Below, piece after piece: positions 16,012 through 22,732 of a stretch of 64,000 nt of DNA. The position numbers were made by a program, and so were the translations under genes. Under the pieces are notes generated by a model. It worked only from the letters and a program-made list of their open reading frames with translations, had not been told where the DNA came from and ran no database searches. Numbering within the stretch: the stretch's first letter is position 1; every line of letters starts with the position of its first letter. Origin of the DNA: 13-2-20CM-66-19 sp963824395 (GTDB taxonomy: Bacteria > Pseudomonadota > Gammaproteobacteria > Steroidobacterales > Steroidobacteraceae); assembly GCA_963824395.1 (NCBI GenBank), contig CAWGPF010000001.1, forward strand, positions 806,001 through 870,000. Direction: 5' to 3'.

Positions 16012-18516
16012 ATGAATGGAATGCTTTCCGGCCGCGTGGCTGTGGCCGCGCTTACCTTGGCTGGCATCCTCGGAACGAGCGCCGCAGTCTCGGCCGTGCG
16101 CCCGCACGCGAAGTCCGCGACCGCCCCGGCAGCGGCGCGTGGCCAGCTGATGGTGTTTGGCGGTCGCAGCGCCGCGCAGCAGCGGGACGGCTCGGCGGCA
16201 AAGTTCGACGCCGCGATCGCAGCGCTCGCCCGCAACGCCCGGGCCGCGCGAGCGGGTGTCTCCGTGAGCGAGCTGCGCGCCCTGAATCCGGCGGCACGCT
16301 TCGCGGTGTCCAAGACCACCGGGGACTCCTACGTCGCTGTCGATGCGGTCACCCGCGGTGACCCGCAGGCGCTGAAGGCGGCGCTCGTCGCCCTCGGGCT
16401 CGAGCATCCGTCGGTGTACCTGAACGACGTCGGCGGCTGGCTGCCGCTGAAGTCGCTGAACGCGGCCGGCGCGCTCGCGGGCCTCAATTCCATCCGCGCC
16501 TCGATGGCGCGCCTCAACGCCGGCGCCGTTACCTCGCAGGGCGACTACGTGCAGGGCTCCTCGTCCCTGCGCAGCGCTGCGGCGCTCGATGGCACCGGGA
16601 TCACGGTCGGAGTGCTCTCCGACAGCTACAACTGCTACGCCACCTATGCGCAGGATGGCATCCCGGCCTCCGGCGTCACCGGCTACGCCTCGAATGGCTT
16701 CACGGCCACTGCCGCCATGGACATCAGCACCGGCGACCTGCCGGCGAGCAGCAGCATCAACATCCTGGAGGAAGCCGGCGCCGGCACGGCGGGAGATGGC
16801 CTGTGCAGCTACGCCCCCACCTGGGATCTGCCCAACGGGGATGAGGGGCGCGCCATGATGCAGATCGTGCACGACGTCGCCCCCGGCGCACACCTCGCCT
16901 TCTACACGGCCGTGAACAGCGAGGCCGACATGGCCAACGGCATCAAGGCACTCGCGGCCGCGGGCGCCAGGGTCATCGCCGATGACGTCACCTACTTCGA
17001 TGAGCCGTTCTTCCAGGACGGGCTCCTCGCGCAGGCGGTCGACAGCGTGAACGCCGCCGGAGTCGCCTACTTCTCGGCCGCGGGCAACAACGGGGCGATC
17101 GGCTACGACAACCTCGCGCCAAATTTCGCGACGCCCTCGACCAGCCCGGCGGGCGAGCAGCTCATGAACTTCGACGCCACGGGCGCGACCTCGGTCACGG
17201 CGCTCACTGCGACCATCCCGCCGCTCTCGCCCGGCGACTACGTCGCCATCGTGCTCGAGTGGGATCAGCCCTTTGTGACCGGCTCGCCGGCCAGCGGCGG
17301 CGCCACGAGCCAGATCGACCTGTGCCTCACCGGCTCGGGCGCGGGCCTCATCGCGAGTCCCATCAATCCCGATGACCCCAATGGGGGAGCAAACACGACC
17401 GTCGTCGCCAACACCCAGGTGTGCACCGGTGCGAACTCCAAGGGCGTGGATCCGTACCAGATCCTGGTCTTCGGCTATCCGGCGAGCGCGACCAACGGCG
17501 TCGCCTGTCCGTCCGACTACGGCCTGCCGGCCGGGGCCACCTGCAGCGCGACTCAGAACATCACCATCCAGGTGGGCCTGGTGGGAAGCAGCACGCCCCC
17601 CCACCGCATCAAGCTCGTGGTGGAGGACAACGGCGCCGGCGTCAAGTACCCGGGCTCCATCGTGCCCTCGGGCGGGACGTTACAGGGTCACCCGGGAGCC
17701 GCGGGTGCCATGGCGGTGGGGGCGGCCTACTGGTACAACACGCCCCTGTGCGGCAGCACGCCGGCGCAGCTGGAGCCCTATTCCGCCAGGGGCGGGGACC
17801 CGATCCTGTTCGATGCCACCGGCACTGCGCTCGCCATGCCGGTGACGCGCCAGAAGCCGGACATCGTCGGGCCCGACGGCGTCAGCAATACCTTCCTCGG
17901 CTTCCCGGTGGGCGCGTTCGGCTCGGGATCGTGCGCCAACACGACCTACCCGAACTTCTTCGGCACCTCGGCGGCGACCCCGCACGTTGCAGGAACGGCA
18001 GCGCTGCTGCTGCAGAGAAACCCGAGTGTGACCCCGGCGCAGCTCTACGCGGCGCTGCAGAAGACTGCGGCGCCGATGAGCGCCTCGGCGCCGGACTACC
18101 TGAACGGTTACGGCTTCATCCAGGCGGATGCCGCGGTCGAAGAGGTGCCCACGGCTCCCGATGTCACGCTCAACCTCAACCCGACGACCATCAACGTCGG
18201 GCAGTCGGCCACGCTCAACTGGACGGTGACGAACGCGACTTCCTGCAGCGCCTCGGGCGCCTGGTCCGGCAACCAGGGGCTGAGTGGCAACCTCAGCCTT
18301 AAACCCTCCGCTGCCGGCTCCTACAGCTACGTCCTCACCTGCGTCAACGCCAACGGCAAGACGGTCGACACGGACGTGCTCACCGTGGTGACCCCCAGCA
18401 GTGGCGGCGGTGGCGGCGGCGCGCTCGACCTTGCCGCTCTCCTGGCGCTCGGCGGCCTCGCCGGCGCACGCCTCAGGCGTGCGCGCCTCGGGGAGCGGCG
18501 GGCGCCGCAGGCCTGA
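16012..18516 (+). CDS. Secreted subtilase-fold serine protease with Glu in place of the catalytic His, GlyGly-CTERM-type tail
   Basis: An 834-residue exported protease. After the signal peptide and an N-terminal region of about 170 residues comes a subtilisin-like core with Asp204 (GVLSDSY), an oxyanion Asn in SAAGNNG, and the nucleophile Ser653 (GTSAATPHVAG). At the position where subtilases have HGTxVAxI...APxA, it reads DEGRAMMQIVHDVAPGA, so Glu278 replaces the usual His, as in sedolisins. A large insert separates the Asn and Ser boxes. Near the end lies an Ig-like domain (about 715-795), then a glycine run, a hydrophobic helix and an Arg-rich end. That tail has the GlyGly-CTERM layout recognised by rhombosortase. 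The gene is convergent with a true sedolisin. Confidence 0.82.
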   Translation: MNGMLSGRVAVAALTLAGILGTSAAVSAVRPHAKSATAPAAARGQLMVFGGRSAAQQRDGSAAKFDAAIAALARNARAARAGVSVSELRALNPAARFAVSKTTGDSYVAVDAVTRGDPQALKAALVALGLEHPSVYLNDVGGWLPLKSLNAAGALAGLNSIRASMARLNAGAVTSQGDYVQGSSSLRSAAALDGTGITVGVLSDSYNCYATYAQDGIPASGVTGYASNGFTATAAMDISTGDLPASSSINILEEAGAGTAGDGLCSYAPTWDLPNGDEGRAMMQIVHDVAPGAHLAFYTAVNSEADMANGIKALAAAGARVIADDVTYFDEPFFQDGLLAQAVDSVNAAGVAYFSAAGNNGAIGYDNLAPNFATPSTSPAGEQLMNFDATGATSVTALTATIPPLSPGDYVAIVLEWDQPFVTGSPASGGATSQIDLCLTGSGAGLIASPINPDDPNGGANTTVVANTQVCTGANSKGVDPYQILVFGYPASATNGVACPSDYGLPAGATCSATQNITIQVGLVGSSTPPHRIKLVVEDNGAGVKYPGSIVPSGGTLQGHPGAAGAMAVGAAYWYNTPLCGSTPAQLEPYSARGGDPILFDATGTALAMPVTRQKPDIVGPDGVSNTFLGFPVGAFGSGSCANTTYPNFFGTSAATPHVAGTAALLLQRNPSVTPAQLYAALQKTAAPMSASAPDYLNGYGFIQADAAVEEVPTAPDVTLNLNPTTINVGQSATLNWTVTNATSCSASGAWSGNQGLSGNLSLKPSAAGSYSYVLTCVNANGKTVDTDVLTVVTPSSGGGGGGALDLAALLALGGLAGARLRRARLGERRAPQA

Positions 18517-18519
18517 ACC

Positions 18520-20031
18520 TCAGCCCTTCAGCGCCGCAAGCGCCGCGAGCAGAGCCTCCCCGCGCGGGGAGCCAAGGCCAGTGCAGGCATCCCAGCCCGG
18601 ACCTGCCGCATAGGCGCCGTTGCTGCCGCTCGTGATGTCGCGGAAGGCGCGCGCGCCGATCTGATAGATCGCTGGGTGTACGTCCCCGAGCGCCACCCCG
18701 AGCTTCTGGTTGCAGCGGGCGATGAGCGCCGCCCACAGGGGCGCCACCGCGCTCGTGCCGCCGATCACCTGCGTCTGACCGTCGACGCGCACCAGGTAAC
18801 CGGTCTGAGGATCCGCGTTGCCCGCGACATCGGGCACGCCCCGCCCGCTTTGGCCGTTGGGCGCCTTCGGCACCCCCGCGGCCTGCTGCCAGGCCGGTTG
18901 CGCAAACTCAACGCTCACGCCCCCGCCCGTCGCGCCCTCATCCGTGGCGATGGCGTTCCACACCACCTCGGCCGTGATGGCCGTGCCCGAGGAGTTCAGG
19001 CGCGTGCCGCCGCACGCCAGTGCGTACGGGCTCGAGGCCGGGAAGTCCACGTGCGGCGTGCTGCCGGCCTCCCCGTCGCTCGAGCCATTGTCGCCGCAGG
19101 CGACCGTCACCGTGAGACCGAGCGTCGCCGCATCCTCGAGCGCACTTTCCATGGCGCTGCGCGCGCTCGCGGTCCACCCATCCTCCGGTCCGCCCCAGCT
19201 GATCGACATGACGCTGTTGTGGCGCGCGCTGTCGTGCGCGGCCTGCGAGATCGCCTCGTAGAAGCCCTGGTCGGTATTGGGTGCGAAGTACACCGCGATA
19301 GCCGCCTTCGGCGCGAGCGCGCCGATGATCTCGATGTCGAGCATCACCTCCCCGTCCGCATCGCCACCGGGGGTATTGGCGCCGCCGGCCACGCTCACGG
19401 CGGTGACCGTGGGCGCGGGGGCGATGCCGAGCCCGTGGAAGTAAGTCGCAAGATCCTGCGTGCTGAAGCCGCCCCCGAGCTCGATGATGGCGATGCCCTG
19501 ACCACTGCCATCGGTGCCGGCCGGGTACTGGTAGAGCGCGCTTACCTGAAGCGGGGTATAGGTCTGGGCGGGCGTGGCGCGCGGACGCCGGAACTGCGGC
19601 CGCGCCACGGGGCGCCGGTCGAGACCGAGGATCGCGAGTGCCTGCGGCGGCAGCGCCGGGGCTGCATCACAGGACATGAACGGCCCACGGCCATCCTTGA
19701 GGCGGTAGCTGCCGAGCTTGATGCCGAACGCGCTCTGCAGCGCCGCCGGGGTGGCACGCAGCTGCAGCACCCGGCGCGTGACATCGGCACCGGTCTCCGT
19801 AAGTCCGTGCGCCTGCGCAAACTGGCGCAGGCTCGCCAGATCCGCAGGATCGGCGCCGCAGGCCTGCCCGAACTGCGCCCGCGACAGGCGCGGCGTGTGC
19901 GGCCAGGCCGCGGCGGGGGCATGAGCCCCGGCGCGCCGGCGCAGAACGATGGTGATATCCAGTGGCTCGGTGCCCGTGTGGGGACCGAGGTAGCTCATGC
20001 CGGACGGTGCCCGGGTGGCGGTCGCGCTCAT
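18520..20031 (-). CDS. Sedolisin-type (S53) serine-carboxyl peptidase, kumamolisin-like
   Basis: A 503-residue acid peptidase. An N-terminal pro-domain (about residues 15-165) ends before the catalytic domain, which begins near TYTPLQVSALYQYP. The catalytic Glu228 and Asp232 lie in DGEVMLDIEI, the oxyanion Asp314 in ACGDNGSSDG, and the nucleophile Ser427 in GGTSAVAPLW. The C-terminal calcium loop is seen in FRDITSGSNG. There is no ordinary signal peptide, as in kumamolisin, so the export route is unclear. ATG 20031 has AAGGAG eight bases upstream. It is convergent with the subtilase-fold protease, with three bases between stop codons. Confidence 0.9.
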   Translation of the reverse strand: MSATATRAPSGMSYLGPHTGTEPLDITIVLRRRAGAHAPAAAWPHTPRLSRAQFGQACGADPADLASLRQFAQAHGLTETGADVTRRVLQLRATPAALQSAFGIKLGSYRLKDGRGPFMSCDAAPALPPQALAILGLDRRPVARPQFRRPRATPAQTYTPLQVSALYQYPAGTDGSGQGIAIIELGGGFSTQDLATYFHGLGIAPAPTVTAVSVAGGANTPGGDADGEVMLDIEIIGALAPKAAIAVYFAPNTDQGFYEAISQAAHDSARHNSVMSISWGGPEDGWTASARSAMESALEDAATLGLTVTVACGDNGSSDGEAGSTPHVDFPASSPYALACGGTRLNSSGTAITAEVVWNAIATDEGATGGGVSVEFAQPAWQQAAGVPKAPNGQSGRGVPDVAGNADPQTGYLVRVDGQTQVIGGTSAVAPLWAALIARCNQKLGVALGDVHPAIYQIGARAFRDITSGSNGAYAAGPGWDACTGLGSPRGEALLAALAALKG

Positions 20032-20147
20032 GGTGTGACTCCTTGTCATGGCAACGGGATCAGGCAGCCTGCCTGCCGCGGGCGGGAGCCGCGGCCAGGC
20101 TGCATTTTGACCTGCTAGACTCGATTACAAAATGGAATAAAGAAGAC

Positions 20148-21053
20148 GTGCGGGCATTTGTCGGGATCGGACTGGGCGCCTTGGCGCTGCTGCGGGCGGG
20201 TGCCGTCCCCGCGGCGAGCCATCCGGTGCAGGGGGCGCCCCTGGCCTGCACGGTGAGCCCCTGCCCGGCGCCGACGGGCGCCGACACCGGCTACGCCAAT
20301 TACGCGTTCGCGAGCGAGCTCGGTTCGGGGGTGTACGAGATCAACGGCAGCACTATCCAGGTGTATCAGCTCCAGCCTGCTTATCGCCTGCGCACCGCTG
20401 AACACCCCTCCGACCGCCCGGGCATCCGGCTGATCTTCCCCGTCACGGTGGGCTTCTTCGACTTTCAGCTGCAGGACCTGGCGCACCTTGAGATTCCGAC
20501 CCACCTTGGCGCGGTGAGTCTGGAGCCGGGCGTGGAGCTCGATTACTGGCTGCGCCCGCAGTGGCACGTCTATCCCTACGCCAAGGCCGGCGCGACCCTC
20601 GCCTCCTCGTCCGAGGTCAATGCCTACATCTGGGACGTGGGCGTCACCAGCGACTACCGCTTCAGCATCCTGAACACCACGGACCTGTGGCGCACCGACC
20701 TCGTGCACGCGCGCGTGCACTACCACGGCACGCTCGAGAACGGCAGCGCACTCGCCGATGATTCCTTCACCCGGCTGCGCAATGGCGTGGAGTTCCGGCG
20801 CACCTTTGGCGCCTCCTTGGGCGAGCGCTGGTACGAACTCGGCGTCTACGGCGTGGGCGACATCTACCTCGACGCCCCGCACGCGCCGCAGTCGGGCATC
20901 AGCGCCCGCACGCTGCAGTTCGAGTTCGGTCTTATGTTCGGTCTGAATCCCATGTACCGGGTGTGGGGCATCCCGCTGCCGCGGCTCGGCATCGGCTACC
21001 GCGACGCCGGGGTACTGTCCGGGTGGCGCCTGGTGCTCGGCGAGCCATTCTGA
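20148..21053 (+). CDS. Outer-membrane beta-barrel protein, function unknown
   Basis: A 301-residue protein starting at GTG 20148, which opens a normal signal peptide (MRAFVGIGLG..., cleavage near VPAAS). The mature part consists of alternating aromatic and polar strands (IRLIFPVTVGFFDF, VELDYWLRPQWHVYPYAKAG, LVHARVHYHGTL, RWYELGVYGVGDIYLD) and ends in a strand closing with F (WRLVLGEPF). That is the terminal signature for outer-membrane insertion. I know no named family. It is divergent from the sedolisin gene, with only 116 bases between starts. A GGAATAAA sequence sits at 20134-20141, just before the start. Confidence 0.6.
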   Translation: MRAFVGIGLGALALLRAGAVPAASHPVQGAPLACTVSPCPAPTGADTGYANYAFASELGSGVYEINGSTIQVYQLQPAYRLRTAEHPSDRPGIRLIFPVTVGFFDFQLQDLAHLEIPTHLGAVSLEPGVELDYWLRPQWHVYPYAKAGATLASSSEVNAYIWDVGVTSDYRFSILNTTDLWRTDLVHARVHYHGTLENGSALADDSFTRLRNGVEFRRTFGASLGERWYELGVYGVGDIYLDAPHAPQSGISARTLQFEFGLMFGLNPMYRVWGIPLPRLGIGYRDAGVLSGWRLVLGEPF

Positions 21054-21162
21054 GGGCGGGCGGCGTTCCTGCGCCGGCGGCGTCAACCGGGGCCCGCGCG
21101 GCGCGTTAAGATGGGTCGCCGCGGGTTGACCCTCCATGCACCCGCCAGTTAAGGGAACCCCC

Positions 21163-21699
21163 ATGAGGCAGCTCGCCCTCGCTTCGCTCATCGCCGCGGC
21201 GCTCCTGAGCGCCGGCTGCGCCCTGAACGTCCGCTCCGACGCCAACCCGGCCCTGCTCGGCAGCGTGCATTGCGGCAGCTACGCCTGGGCCGGCGCCTTC
21301 CGGGGCACGAGTCCCCTGCGCAACACCATCGCGAATCCCCTCAACGAGGAGCGGCTGCGCAGCGCGATTGCCAGCCATCTCGTGCCCGGGGGCAGCGTGC
21401 TGCCGGCCGGCAGTCCCGCGGACTGCCTGGTCGGCTACGGCATCGGCGGTAGCACGGTTGTTGATCCGGGCGGCTACTACGGCTGGGGCTATGGTTACGG
21501 CTACTATGGCTGGGACGGCCCATACGTCTACCGCGAGGGCATCATCTCGGTGGATCTCTACGACGCCAAGAGCCGCCAGCCGATGTGGCACGCCTCGGTC
21601 GACCAGAGCCTGTTCGACGTGAGCGGCACCGACGCCGAGAAGCGCATCGACGAGGCCGTCGCCGCCATCTTCAGCAAGCGCCCGCCCGGGGGCGCCTAG
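21163..21699 (+). CDS. DUF4136-type lipoprotein
   Basis: A 178-residue lipoprotein with signal peptide and lipobox LSAGC (lipidated Cys about residue 18). The rest fits DUF4136: an early YAWAGAF strand, NPLNEERLRSAIASHL, a glycine/tyrosine-rich loop around residues 95-115 (GGYYGWGYGYG), then GIISVDLYDAKSRQPMWHASVDQ and DEAVAAIFSKRPPG. Such lipoproteins sit in the outer membrane; their role is not known. ATG 21163 is preceded by AAGGGAA and starts the lipoprotein signal; the frame is open a little further upstream. It lies 48 bases before the DedA-rhodanese gene. Confidence 0.8.
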   Translation: MRQLALASLIAAALLSAGCALNVRSDANPALLGSVHCGSYAWAGAFRGTSPLRNTIANPLNEERLRSAIASHLVPGGSVLPAGSPADCLVGYGIGGSTVVDPGGYYGWGYGYGYYGWDGPYVYREGIISVDLYDAKSRQPMWHASVDQSLFDVSGTDAEKRIDEAVAAIFSKRPPGGA

Positions 21700-21747
21700 C
21701 CCTTCAGTTGCCTTGTCCGCCCAGGGCGTGCGGGGCAAGATCAACCG

Positions 21748-22728
21748 ATGGCGAGCCCCATCGGCCTTAGCGTCATTTTCCTGAACGTGCTGTGCAACCA
21801 GCTCGGGCTGCCCGTGCCGGTGCTGCCCACGCTCATCGTGGCCGGCGCCATGGCGGCCGACGGCCGGCTGCCGGGAGCGGCGGTGTTCGGACTCGCCGTC
21901 GCCGGCTGCGTGTGCGGCGATGGCGCCTGGTACGTGGCCGGACGCCTCTTCGGCGGCCGCGTCATGAAGCTTCTGTGCAAGGTCTCCCTCACCCCCGACA
22001 CCTGCGTCAGCCAGACGCAGTCGAGCTTCGAGCGCCACGGCTCCAGGGTACTGATCGTCGCCAAGTTCATCCCCGGGCTCTCGCTCGTCGCCCCGCCGCT
22101 CGCCGGCGCCACGCGCATGGGGGTGCTGCGCTTCCTGTGCTACAGCGTTCTCGCGGCCGCGCTGTGGGTGAGTGCTGCGCTCCTCGTCGGTCTGTTGCTG
22201 AAGGCGCAGATCGCCTGGCTCCTGCCGCGCGTGGCGGGCCTCGGGGGCGCGGCCGTGAGCGTGCTGCTGCTGCTGCTCGCCGGCTACATCGGCTACAAGT
22301 GGTATGAGCGCTACCGCTTCAACAAGGCGCTCGAAATGGCGCGCATCGGGGTCGCGGAGCTCTACACGCATCTTGGCAGCGCCACGCCGCCCGTGGTGCT
22401 CGACGTGCGCACGCCGACCGCGACCGGCCTGCAGCCGCAGCGCATCCCGGGCGCGCTGCAGGTGCCGCTGCAGGAGGTGGCGCGGCACGTCGGCCAGCTG
22501 CCGCGCGACCGCGACATCATCCTCTACTGCGCCTGCCCGAATGAGGCCTCCGCCGCCAAAGCCGCCAAGGTGCTCATGGCGCACGGTTACCGCCGGGTGC
22601 GCCCGCTGCGCGGCGGGCTGGATGCATGGATCGCGGCCGGCTATGCCATCGAGCAGATCGTGCTGACGCCGGCGCCGCAGCCCGGGGCAGCGGCGCAAGC
22701 GCCGCTGCCGGCAGCCCCGCAGCGCTGA
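21748..22728 (+). CDS. DedA family membrane protein fused to a rhodanese domain
   Basis: A 326-residue two-domain protein. Residues 1-195 are a DedA/SNARE-associated membrane domain with several helices and the family's GDGAWYVAGRLFG and KFIPGLSLVAPPLAGATRM segments; DedA proteins act as lipid scramblases or proton-dependent transporters. Residues about 205-305 form a cytoplasmic rhodanese domain (VVLDVRTP, then the active-site loop YCACPNEASA with a candidate Cys, then GLDAWIAAGY). The Pro/Ala tail is disordered. The fusion suggests a sulfur-transfer or redox role at the membrane. It is likely cotranscribed with the lipoprotein upstream. Confidence 0.88.
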   Translation: MASPIGLSVIFLNVLCNQLGLPVPVLPTLIVAGAMAADGRLPGAAVFGLAVAGCVCGDGAWYVAGRLFGGRVMKLLCKVSLTPDTCVSQTQSSFERHGSRVLIVAKFIPGLSLVAPPLAGATRMGVLRFLCYSVLAAALWVSAALLVGLLLKAQIAWLLPRVAGLGGAAVSVLLLLLAGYIGYKWYERYRFNKALEMARIGVAELYTHLGSATPPVVLDVRTPTATGLQPQRIPGALQVPLQEVARHVGQLPRDRDIILYCACPNEASAAKAAKVLMAHGYRRVRPLRGGLDAWIAAGYAIEQIVLTPAPQPGAAAQAPLPAAPQR

Positions 22729-22732
22729 ACCC

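Noticed and set aside
20134..20141. A third GGAATAAA just before the beta-barrel gene, considered as another ECF promoter
   Set aside because: No GGTC follows at 14 bases, and the octamer is only seven bases from the start codon.
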